Shown in pieces: positions 56,164 through 63,459 of a DNA stretch of 64,000 nt. Both the position numbers and the translations under genes were made by a program. The notes beneath the pieces were generated by a model. It saw only the letters and a list, made by a program, of their open reading frames with translations, was not told the DNA's origin and made no database searches. Position 1 is the first letter of the stretch, and every line of letters begins with the position of its first letter. The stretch comes from Saprospiraceae bacterium (GTDB lineage: Bacteria > Bacteroidota > Bacteroidia > Chitinophagales > Saprospiraceae), in the NCBI GenBank assembly GCA_016715465.1, contig JADKAA010000024.1, positions 1,240,001 through 1,304,000 of the forward strand, read 5' to 3'.

Positions 56164-57330
56164 AATGTCTGCGGATTCAGCGAATTGGTCAATATTTATG
56201 AAGCGGAATAGCTCTGTTTGCAAAAAAAATACAATGGTATGGTTTTGCTTCTGCGTTTTCAGCGGGAAACCCACACCACTTTCCCTTGCCCTTTAGCCCC
56301 GGCGGGGCTGTTCACCTAGCCAAGAATATTGGAAAATAATACATGCCCCAGCGGGGCAGTTATAAGAGGGAAGGAAGTAGCCACAAAGATTGAGTTCCCG
56401 CAGAATCCGCAGAAACATTTCCCTCCTGATGAAAGTGTGGAAAGAAATCAACAAGGTTATCTATTTCAGATTCGTGACAACGCAGAACTCGCAGACCATA
56501 ATGTAAAGAATTGTCTGCGGCTTCAGCGTATTGCTCAATATTTATGAAGCGGAATAGCTCTGTTTGCAAAAAAAAATACAATGTTATGGTTTTACTTCTG
56601 CGTTTTCAGCGGGAAACCTACACCACTTTCCCTTGCCCTTTAGCCCCGGCGGGGCTGTTCACCTAGCCAAGAATATTGGAAAATAATACATGCGCCAGGG
56701 GGGCAGTTATAAGAGGGAAGGAAGTAGGCACAAAGATTGAGTTCCCGCAGAATCCGCAGAAACATTTCCCTCCTGATGAAAGTGTGGAAAGAAATCAACA
56801 AGGTTATCTATTTCAGATTCGTGACAACGCAGAACTCGCAGACCATAATGTAAAGAATTGTCTGCGGCTTCAGCGTATTGCTCAATATTTATGAAGCGGA
56901 ATAGCTCTGTTTGCAAAAAAAATACAATGGTATGGTTTTACTTCTGCGTTTTCAGCGGGAAACCCACACCACTTTCCCTTGCCCTTTAGCCCCGGCGGGG
57001 CTGTTCACCTAGCCAAGAATATTGGGAAATAATACATGCCCCAGCGGGGCAGTTATAAGAGGGAAGGAAGTAGCCACAAAGATTGAGTTCCCGCAGAATC
57101 CGCAGAAACATTTCTCTCCAAATGAAAGTGTGGAAAGAACCCAAAAAAGATATCTTTTTCAGATTCGCGATAACGCAGAAACCGCAGACCCCATAAAATA
57201 AAATGTCTGCGGATTCAGCGAATTGGTCAATATTTATGAAGCGGAATAGCTCTGTTTGCAAAAAAAATACAATGGTATGGTTTTACTTCTGCGTTTTCAG
57301 CGGGAAACCTACATCACTTTCCCATACCCT
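56040..57330 (+). repeat. Tandem array of a unit of about 346 bp, left of the NO operon
   Basis: CTCTGTTTGCAAAA marks units at 56212, 56558, 56905 and 57250 (spacing 346, 347, 345). Each unit has GCCCCGGCGGGGCTGTTC, ATGCCCCAGCGGGGCAG, CCGCAGAATCCGCAGAAAC and TTCTGCGTTTTCAGCGGGAA. Two subtypes of the distal part alternate (the first and third units share AAAAGATATCTTTTTCAG). The 72-residue frames they contain are identical by repetition and I treat them as non-genic. Confidence 0.85.
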
Positions 57331-57333
57331 TTA

Positions 57334-57440
57334 GCCCCGGCGGATGAGTGCCGTTATAAATGAGCCAGTGGCTCAATTTAGTTTTACCTAACCGGATGGG
57401 TAGGCACGAACTATGCGCTCCTGCGCATAGCATGGTAAAC
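57334..57440 (+). repeat. Two-hairpin dispersed element, long form
   Basis: Same element as at 55938 but with the linker TTTTACCTAACCGGATGGGT between the two hairpins; the first palindrome is TGAGCCAGTGGCTCA. Confidence 0.8.
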
Positions 57441-57538
57441 TGCTTGGGAAGAGTCACATCAGGTTAAGTTCCCGAAGAACCCCTAGAAATATTGCCCAAT
57501 AAAGGAAACGTACGATTCGAAACAACCCAGAAACCGCA

Positions 57539-57563
57539 GACCTAGCCCCTAGCCCCTAGTCCC
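57539..57563. repeat. G-rich repeat overlapping the ric stop codon
   Basis: On the minus strand GGGACTAGGGGCTAGGGGCTAG. Its TAG is the stop codon of ric and its bases encode the last residues (QGLGARG). Confidence 0.75.
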
Positions 57564-58276
57564 TGATGCGCCTCCATCTTAATCGCCATCGGGAACAAAA
57601 TATTATTTTCTAAATGAATGTGACGGTGCAGGTCTTGTTCAAATTCCTCCAGCATGGCAAAGAGCACTTTGTAGGTCGTACACCCATCGCTTGGTGCGAC
57701 ATATTCATTGGTCAGCTGGCGAATGGCGCGGAAACGGTTGCCTTCTATGTCGTGTTCATGGTGCATCATCGCAATGGGATTTTCTACCGTGCCGAAGGGA
57801 GCGGTTATGTGTTCACCATTTTGAGTGGCTTTTACCTGTGCCTGAATGTACGGAAAAAGAATGACCTCTTCCTTGTGCATATGCAGGGTCAATGCATCCA
57901 GAGAATCGAGAAACATTTCCCTGATTTTAAAAAGCTCAGGGTGGTTTTGTCCGTGAACCCTGCAAACCTTATCGAGAAAGGGTTTGATTTCATTTGATTT
58001 ATCCACCACATAGCGGTGGTGAATCTTGAGGATGTAATCGATCAATAAATCTGCAGGCCACGAGGAGAAATCGATGTTGGCATCCGATTTTTGCTCTGAA
58101 AGTGTATTTAACTCCTCCAAAAGTCTGGATGAAATCTGAGAATCTTCCTTACAAGCCTGCTCAATCGTGCGTTTGCCATTGCAGCAGAAATCAATTTTAT
58201 ACTTGTTGAAAATGGAAGCGGTGCGGTAATCTTTGGCCACTACTTCGCCGATGATGTTTTCTTGTGCTATGCTCAT
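57542..58276 (-). CDS. ric: Iron-sulfur cluster repair di-iron protein (Ric/YtfE/ScdA)
   Basis: A 244-residue protein. The N-terminal DUF542 domain has FNKYKIDFCCNGKRTIEQAC (Cys-Cys motif near residues 30-31), and the hemerythrin-like domain provides His/Glu ligands: ILKIHHRYV, LDALTLHMHKEEVILFPYI, MMHHEHDIEGNRF and DLHRHIHLENNILFP. It holds a di-iron centre and repairs iron-sulfur clusters after nitrosative or oxidative damage. It is the third gene of an operon with a globin and an Rrf2 regulator. The last seven residues are encoded by the G-rich repeat. Confidence 0.95.
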   Translation of the reverse strand: MSIAQENIIGEVVAKDYRTASIFNKYKIDFCCNGKRTIEQACKEDSQISSRLLEELNTLSEQKSDANIDFSSWPADLLIDYILKIHHRYVVDKSNEIKPFLDKVCRVHGQNHPELFKIREMFLDSLDALTLHMHKEEVILFPYIQAQVKATQNGEHITAPFGTVENPIAMMHHEHDIEGNRFRAIRQLTNEYVAPSDGCTTYKVLFAMLEEFEQDLHRHIHLENNILFPMAIKMEAHQGLGARG

Positions 58277-58297
58277 TTGTTATATTTTTTTATTCAT

Positions 58298-58699
58298 TTA
58301 GCTGAGGGCCTGTGAGGATTGATTTTTAAAATAATCTATTTTAAAGCGGAACATTTCCGCCATTTTTTCCGCCCTCCACTTGGCCTCTTCGGCTATTAGT
58401 CCCTCAAAATTTTCGTCCACTGTTTGTGTAAATAAGAAAAGCCACCTGTCAAAATGTGGGCCCGCTATCGGCAGTTGTGCGTGAGGCGCAAAAGGACTGC
58501 CCTGGTAAGATCGTTCCTCAAGTAAAATGGTCTGCCAAAACCGGTACATTTTGTCCAGGTGGGCAGGCCAACGGTCACTAATGATGCCTTCGAAAATGGG
58601 TCCCAGCATTTCATCCTTTCGCACCTTTGCATAAAAGGAATCCACCAGCAATTTGATGTCCTCCAGGGTAATAATTTCCGCTTTATTGCTATCTCTCAT
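58298..58699 (-). CDS. Group III truncated hemoglobin
   Basis: A 133-residue protein of the group III (Ctb-like) truncated globin type: LEDIKLLVDSFYAKVRKDEMLGPIFEGI, WPAHLDKMYRFWQTILLEERSYQGSPFAPHAQLPIAGPHFDRWLFLFTQTVDENFEG. HAQLPI/HFDRWL is the proximal-histidine region and FW the CD-loop/B10 region. It binds heme and probably detoxifies NO or delivers O2. It lies between the Rrf2 regulator and ric with gaps of 9 and 21 bases. Confidence 0.93.
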   Translation of the reverse strand: MRDSNKAEIITLEDIKLLVDSFYAKVRKDEMLGPIFEGIISDRWPAHLDKMYRFWQTILLEERSYQGSPFAPHAQLPIAGPHFDRWLFLFTQTVDENFEGLIAEEAKWRAEKMAEMFRFKIDYFKNQSSQALS

Positions 58700-58708
58700 C
58701 TACATTTT

Positions 58709-59140
58709 TCATTTTAAAAAAGTGAGTCCGCATTCTACCCCATCCGCAAGTGAAGAAACCGTGGTCTGCTGCACCATTTCCTTCAGCTTATCGCGAATGG
58801 CCATGAACTGGTGGTGTACCGGGCATGGACGACTGGCATTACATTGTTTGTGTCCCAAACCACAGCCCTGATACACATTGTCGCCATCAATGGCTTCTAC
58901 GATGTGACTAAGCTTCATCGTGCGCAGTGCCGATTTTTCGATGGTAAATCCACCCGTCGGACCTTTAAGAGAAGAAATAAGACCTTTTCTCACGAGTTCC
59001 TGTAAAATCTTGGCCGTAAAAGCCACAGGGGAATCGATCTCTTTGGAAATCTCTCCGAGGTTGCACCGAAAGCCCAACGCCGATCGCTGCGCAATAAAGA
59101 GCACCGCTTTGATGGCATATTCGCAGGATTTCGAAAACAT
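58709..59140 (-). CDS. Rrf2-family transcriptional regulator (NsrR-like)
   Basis: A 143-residue protein. The N-terminal winged helix is MFSKSCEYAIKAVLFIAQRSALGFRCNLGEISKEIDSPVAFTAKILQELVRKGLISSLKGPTGGFTIEKSA. The three Cys for an iron-sulfur cluster lie in GCGLGHKQCNASRPCPVHHQF (about residues 93-107), the pattern of NsrR/IscR/RsrR-like sensors. Heading an operon with a truncated globin and Ric, it should sense NO or iron-sulfur status and repress from the palindrome at 59187-59200. ATG at 59140 fits the promoter at 59161. Confidence 0.93.
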   Translation of the reverse strand: MFSKSCEYAIKAVLFIAQRSALGFRCNLGEISKEIDSPVAFTAKILQELVRKGLISSLKGPTGGFTIEKSALRTMKLSHIVEAIDGDNVYQGCGLGHKQCNASRPCPVHHQFMAIRDKLKEMVQQTTVSSLADGVECGLTFLK

Positions 59141-59160
59141 ATTTTGTCACTTGGTTGGTG

Positions 59161-59200
59161 CAAATGTAATACCTTTTTTCAATTTAGGACAATAATGTCC
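59161..59200 (-). promoter_or_regulatory. Promoter and palindromic operator of the NO-response operon
   Basis: On the minus strand TACATTTG (59168-59161) is an exact TAnnTTTG -7 element 20 bases before the ATG. The perfect palindrome GGACAATAATGTCC-type (GGACA/TGTCC, 59187-59200) covers the -33 position (TTG at 59192-59190, 21 bases from the -7 element). This is where an Rrf2 dimer would block RNA polymerase. Confidence 0.75.
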
Positions 59201-59258
59201 GAAATAAATTCAAATTTTCTTTTTCATTGAGTTGAAATTCCCGCTACCCAACCCTTAA

Positions 59259-59343
59259 GCCCCAGCGGATGAGTGACGTTAAAAATTGAGCCAGTGGCTC
59301 AATTTAGGAACGAACTATGCGCTCCTGCGCATAGCATGCTAAG
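59259..59343 (+). repeat. Two-hairpin dispersed element
   Basis: CCAGCGGATGAGTGACGTTA, ATTGAGCCAGTGGCTCAAT, then TATGCGCTCCTGCGCATA and AGCATGCTAAGG. Short form, as at 55938. Confidence 0.8.
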
Positions 59344-59395
59344 GTTCTTGGCAAGAGTCACATCAGGCTGATTTCCCGCAGAATCCGCAGAAACA

Positions 59396-60060
59396 TTTGC
59401 CAAGAATATTGGGAAATAATACATGCCCCAGCGGGGCAGTTATAAGAGGGAAGGAAGTAGCCACAAAGATTGAGTTCCCGCAGAATCCGCAGAAACATTT
59501 CCCTCCTGATGAAAGTGTGGAAAGAAATCAACAAGGATATCTATTTCAGATTTGTGACAACGCAGAACTCGCAGTCCATAATGTAAAGAATTGTCTGCGG
59601 CTTCAGCGTATTGCTCAATATTTATGAAGCGGACTAATTCTGTTGGTAAGAAAATGTAATGGTATGGTTTTACTTCTGCGTTTTCAGCGGGAAACCCACA
59701 CCACTTTCCCTTGCCCTTTAGCCCCGGCGGGGCTGTTCACCTAGCCAAGAATATTGGAAAATAATACATGCCCCAGCGGGGCAGTTATAATAGGGAAGGA
59801 AGTAGCCACAAAGATTGAGTTCCCGCAGAATCCGCAGAAACATTTCCCTCCTGATGAAAGTGTGGAAAGAAATCAACAAGGATATCTATTTCAGATTTGT
59901 GACAACGCAGAACTCGCAGACCATAATGTAAAGAATTTTCTGCGGCTTCAGCGTATTGCTCAATATTTATGAAGCGGGCTAATTCTGTTGGTAAGAAAAT
60001 GTAATGGTATGGTTTTACTTCTGCGTTTTCAGCGGGAAACCCACACCACTTTCCCTTGCC
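59396..60060 (+). repeat. Array of the 346-bp unit, right of the NO operon
   Basis: GCCAAGAATATTGG marks units at 59399 and 59744 (345 bases apart). They are nearly identical to those at 56040-57330, in the same orientation. Confidence 0.85.
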
Positions 60061-60063
60061 CTT

Positions 60064-60173
60064 AAGCCCCAGCGGATGAGTGCCGTTAAAAATTGAGCCA
60101 GTGGCTCAATTTAGGTTTACCTAACTGGATGGGTAGGCACGAACTATGCGCTCCTGCGTATAGCATGGTAAAG
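60064..60173 (+). repeat. Two-hairpin dispersed element, long form
   Basis: It has the linker TTTACCTAACTGGATGGGTA between the hairpins, like the copy at 57334; the second hairpin has one mismatch (CTGCGTATAGC). It is followed by a degenerate CCTGTCTA-type arm at about 60191. Confidence 0.8.
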
Positions 60174-60450
60174 TTTTGAAGTATTGCTAAATCTAACTAG
60201 CGCTGCCAGGTAGAATATCTGAAACCAATAAAATCATCTCACAGGCTTTTGTCTAGGCCACGCGATTAGCACATAGGATTCCACTCATACTGGAATTTGA
60301 CAATGCTGCATGGTTAGCACCAGGGGATTTCGTTCCCAATGGGAATTGTCGTTGCCGCGTGGTAAGCACGCGGTTTCCTCACTAAAATCAGCTGCCGCTT
60401 ATTTTTTTCTCCGAAGGAGAAACCGTTCGGTCATCCCGATTCCCCGATTT
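60174..60450. other. Intergenic region with GCATGGTTAGCAC-type words
   Basis: It contains related words ATGCTGCATGGTTAGCACCAGG and GTTGCCGCGTGGTAAGCACGCGG, and a compact hairpin TTCTCC-GAA-GGAGAA (60408-60422). It ends in TCCCGATTCCCCGATTT, the 5' part of the short-sequence repeat interrupted by the IS256 element. No gene seen. Confidence 0.5.
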
Positions 60451-60489
60451 GAGACTGTTCAATAAAGTGTGTCTACATATCTTTGTAAA

Positions 60490-61722
60490 ATGAATAAAGA
60501 ACAAAAAGAAAAGACAGAGAGCTTAGAACTGTATGAAAGGATGAAACAACGGCTATATTCGAAGGAGCCGCTGTTTGGAGATGGTAGTCCGTTTAGTGAG
60601 CTTTTGCAGACCATGGTCAATAAGATGTTAGAAGGCGAAGCCGATCATCATATTGATAATGAATTGATTATGGGTAAGAAGAATAAGCGTAACGGATACA
60701 CGAAAAAGCAAGTAATAACCCAAAGTGGTCCAATTGAAGTACACACACCCAGGGATCGAAATTCAACATTTGAGCCAGAATTAATAGGGAAGCGAGAAAA
60801 AGAGCTTCATAGTGGGTTGGACAATCAAATTATAGCCTTATATGCACAAGGAAACTCCGTTGAGGACGTTCGTAGACTAATTCAAAAGATCTATGGGATA
60901 GAAATATCTGCTGGAAAGATATCTCAAATAACAGATAATGTGTTACCAGAGATAGAAGCCTGGAAAACAAGGGCTTTGCAATCATTTTACCCAATAGTAT
61001 ATCTTGACGCGATCCATTTTAAGGTTAGACATGAAGGAGTATATAGCACAAGAGCCTTTTATACCGTGTACTCAGTAGACTGGGTAGGCAACAGGGATTT
61101 GCTGGGCTTGTACATCAATCAGAGTGAAGGAGCTTACAATTGGGGGTTGGTTTTACAGGACCTAAAAAAGCGTGGTGTTGAAGACATCCTTGTGATTTGT
61201 ACGGATAATTTGAAGGGTTTTTCCGAGACCATACAAGAGGAGTATCCAAGAGCCATTAAACAGAAATGTATTGTTCACCAAGTAAGAAATTCAATGAAAT
61301 ATGTGGATGATAAAGATGCAAAAAAAGTGGTGGTTGCACTAAGAAAAATATATAGTGCGCCTACTGAACAAGCGGCATTATCGGCCTTCGAGTTGTTCAA
61401 ACAACAGTGGGGTAAATCATACGGTTACATAGTTGAACAATGGGAGCAGGCATGGGAAGAATTAATGGCTTATATGAACTTTGGATCTCACATTCGTAGG
61501 ATGATCTACACGACAAATCCAGTGGAAGCACTGCATAGAATAATTAGAAAAATAGTGAAAGGGAAAGCGGCCTGGGTGTCAGAAACTGCATTGCCTAAAC
61601 AGATATACCTGGCCCTTATGCACAACGAAAAGTCTTGGAAAAGAACAGCTTACAACTGGAAATCTATTCAAAGAGAGATCATGTATTTGTACCCAGAATT
61701 AATCAATAAACACATCAGATAA
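60490..61722 (+). CDS. IS256-family (Mutator-type) transposase
   Basis: 410 residues from ATG 60490 (MNKEQKEKTESLELYERMKQ). Typical features are NGYTKKQVITQSGPIEVHTPRDRNSTFEPELIGKRE, the first Asp in PIVYLDAIHFKVR, the second in ILVICTDNLKGFSETI with the KCIVHQVRNSMKYV (CxxH) segment, and the catalytic Glu in IYTTNPVEALHRIIRKIVKGKAAW. The frame is intact and of normal length, so the element may be active. Confidence 0.95.
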   Translation: MNKEQKEKTESLELYERMKQRLYSKEPLFGDGSPFSELLQTMVNKMLEGEADHHIDNELIMGKKNKRNGYTKKQVITQSGPIEVHTPRDRNSTFEPELIGKREKELHSGLDNQIIALYAQGNSVEDVRRLIQKIYGIEISAGKISQITDNVLPEIEAWKTRALQSFYPIVYLDAIHFKVRHEGVYSTRAFYTVYSVDWVGNRDLLGLYINQSEGAYNWGLVLQDLKKRGVEDILVICTDNLKGFSETIQEEYPRAIKQKCIVHQVRNSMKYVDDKDAKKVVVALRKIYSAPTEQAALSAFELFKQQWGKSYGYIVEQWEQAWEELMAYMNFGSHIRRMIYTTNPVEALHRIIRKIVKGKAAWVSETALPKQIYLALMHNEKSWKRTAYNWKSIQREIMYLYPELINKHIR

Positions 61723-61754
61723 GCCTGGCAGATGAGGGTAAATGAACAGATCAT

Positions 61755-61883
61755 GATGCATCAACTGGTAAACAAAGGTATCCTTTGTTCCAAATCAGTA
61801 AAGGCTAAAATGAATGGCTCCTGCGTCGCCAGCCTTGACAGATTCTCCACAAAGAATGGTGGAAGTTTACCAGTTGAAGCATC
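61755..61883 (+). repeat. Inverted repeat in the IS256 3' tail
   Basis: GATGCATCAACTGGTAAAC (61755-61773) pairs with GTTTACCAGTTGAAGCATC (61865-61883) at 18 of 19 positions. The 91 bases between contain further small hairpins (AAAGGTATCCTTT). It could fold as an RNA of about 130 bases between the transposase and the right end. Confidence 0.65.
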
Positions 61884-61947
61884 CGAACTCTATCCCGGCT
61901 GTTCGGTAAATTATTTTTTAACCCAGACACACTTTAATGAACTATTC

Positions 61948-61996
61948 CCCCGATTTCCCGGTTTCCCGGTTTCCCGATTCCCCGATTCACCAATAA
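61948..61996 (+). repeat. CCCGATT/CCCGGTTT short-sequence repeat upstream of mnmE
   Basis: CCCCGATTT, CCCGGTTT (twice), CCCGATT and CCCCGATT in tandem; the 5' end of the tract is at 60433-60450 on the other side of the IS256 element. It resembles the tract before alaS. Confidence 0.8.
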
Positions 61997-62013
61997 ACCC
62001 CTACCTTTACCCC

Positions 62014-63402
62014 ATGAACTTCCTCCAAAACGACATCATCATCGCCCTGGCCACATCACCCGGTGCAGGAGCCATCGCCGTCATCCGACTGTCGGGCTTG
62101 TCCTGCATCGCCCTGGTAAACCGCTTTTTTAGGGGCAAAAACCTCGAGCAATGCCCCAGCCATACCATCCACCTGGGCAAGATCGCAAATGAACACGGCA
62201 CCATCCTCGACGAAGTCCTGGTCAGTTTGTTTAGAGGTCCAAAGAGTTATACCAAAGAGGATGTGGTGGAAATATCGTGTCATGGCTCCACCTTCATCAT
62301 CGGACAGATCATCCAGTTGTTTTTGCGCAATGGCGCCCGGGCAGCGGGCAGGGGAGAGTTTACCATGCGGGCCTTCCTCAACGGACAGATGGACCTTACC
62401 CAGGCAGAAGCTGTGGCCGACCTCATCGCGTCGGACAGCGAAGCGAGTCACGAACTGGCGATAAAACAAATGAGGGGTGGCTTCTCCGCCGAGATCAAGG
62501 CCCTGCGACAGGAACTCATCGACTTCGCCGCCCTGATCGAACTGGAGCTCGACTTTGGTGAAGAAGATGTGGAATTTGCCGACCGCAGCCGGCTGAAAGA
62601 GTTGATTTACAAGTTGCAGGGCATAATCAGCAACCTGCTGAAATCCTTTTACCTCGGCAACGTCATGAAACACGGCATCGCCACCGCCATCGTAGGCCGT
62701 CCCAATGCAGGCAAGTCCACCCTGCTCAACAGCCTGCTCAACGAAGAACGGGCCATCGTATCGGAAATTCCCGGCACCACGCGCGATACCATCGAAGAGA
62801 CCATGAACATCAACGGCCTTATCTTCCGCTTCATCGATACCGCCGGCATCCGGCACAGCAATGACGAGATCGAACAAATCGGCGTCAGCCGTTCCATGGA
62901 AAAGATTGCCGAGGCCTCGCTGATTTTATTCGTGGCCGACGTCACCCACACCACCTCAGAGCAATTAGCCGACGATGTGCGGCAATACCTGTCCGGCAAT
63001 GAAAAATATTTCATCCTGCTCAACAAGATGGACCTCAATCCCTACCTCCACCCGGAGGATTATTACGTCGAGGGCCTCATCACCGCAAAAAACACCATCA
63101 CCACCTCGGCCCTGCACAAGATGAACATCGACTACCTCAAATCCACCCTCTATCAATCCGTGGTCGGCAGCGGTGACATCAAAGACCGCAGCGTAGTGAG
63201 CAATGTGCGCCATTACGATGCCCTGCACAAAGCCAACGAAGCCCTGGGTCAGGTCCTGGGAGGCATCGACCGCGGCATCACCAACGATTTTGTAGCCATG
63301 GACATCCGTCAGGCCCTGCATTTCCTGGGTCAGATCACCGGTGAGATATCCAGTGAAGATCTGTTGGACTCTATCTTTTCGCGGTTTTGTATCGGAAAGT
63401 AG
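62014..63402 (+). CDS. mnmE: tRNA uridine-5-carboxymethylaminomethyl modification GTPase
   Basis: 462 residues from ATG 62014 (MNFLQNDIIIALATSPGAGAIAVIRLSG, the folate-binding N-terminal domain). The open frame extends upstream to 61732, but that part is IS256 tail and repeat. The G domain has GRPNAGKST (229-237), the PGTTRDTIEE switch, DTAG and NKMD. The C-terminus CIGK holds the conserved Cys of the modification site. With MnmG it installs the cmnm5 group at U34 of tRNAs. The IS256 insertion 66 bases upstream has probably replaced its promoter. Confidence 0.96.
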   Translation: MNFLQNDIIIALATSPGAGAIAVIRLSGLSCIALVNRFFRGKNLEQCPSHTIHLGKIANEHGTILDEVLVSLFRGPKSYTKEDVVEISCHGSTFIIGQIIQLFLRNGARAAGRGEFTMRAFLNGQMDLTQAEAVADLIASDSEASHELAIKQMRGGFSAEIKALRQELIDFAALIELELDFGEEDVEFADRSRLKELIYKLQGIISNLLKSFYLGNVMKHGIATAIVGRPNAGKSTLLNSLLNEERAIVSEIPGTTRDTIEETMNINGLIFRFIDTAGIRHSNDEIEQIGVSRSMEKIAEASLILFVADVTHTTSEQLADDVRQYLSGNEKYFILLNKMDLNPYLHPEDYYVEGLITAKNTITTSALHKMNIDYLKSTLYQSVVGSGDIKDRSVVSNVRHYDALHKANEALGQVLGGIDRGITNDFVAMDIRQALHFLGQITGEISSEDLLDSIFSRFCIGK

Positions 63403-63459
63403 ATGGCTTGAAATTATTGAATGAATATTGTAAAATCGATTATATCGAATGATTGTCAG

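Larger units (their letters stand above)
60451..61947 (+). mobile_element. IS256-family insertion sequence, 1497 bp
   Basis: Inverted ends of about 23 bases: GTTCAATAAAGTGTGTCT on the left against GTTCATTAAAGTGTGTCT (reverse complement) on the right. The direct repeat CCCCGATTT at 60442-60450 and 61948-61956 is the expected 8-9-bp target duplication. It holds one intact transposase gene and a 225-base non-coding tail with a long inverted repeat. It inserted inside a CCCGATT-type short-sequence repeat upstream of mnmE. Confidence 0.93.

Noticed and set aside
56329..56547. 72-codon frame repeated in every 346-bp unit (also 56676, 59397, 59754)
   Set aside because: Its conservation is explained by DNA repetition; the start region is the GC-rich palindrome and there is no recognisable protein signal.
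56040..60060. CRISPR or integron array
   Set aside because: Units of about 346 bp are near-identical throughout with no variable spacer or cassette genes.
61732..62013. N-terminal extension of mnmE to 556 residues
   Set aside because: This stretch is IS256 tail, target duplication and short-sequence repeat; the conserved N-terminus begins at 62014.
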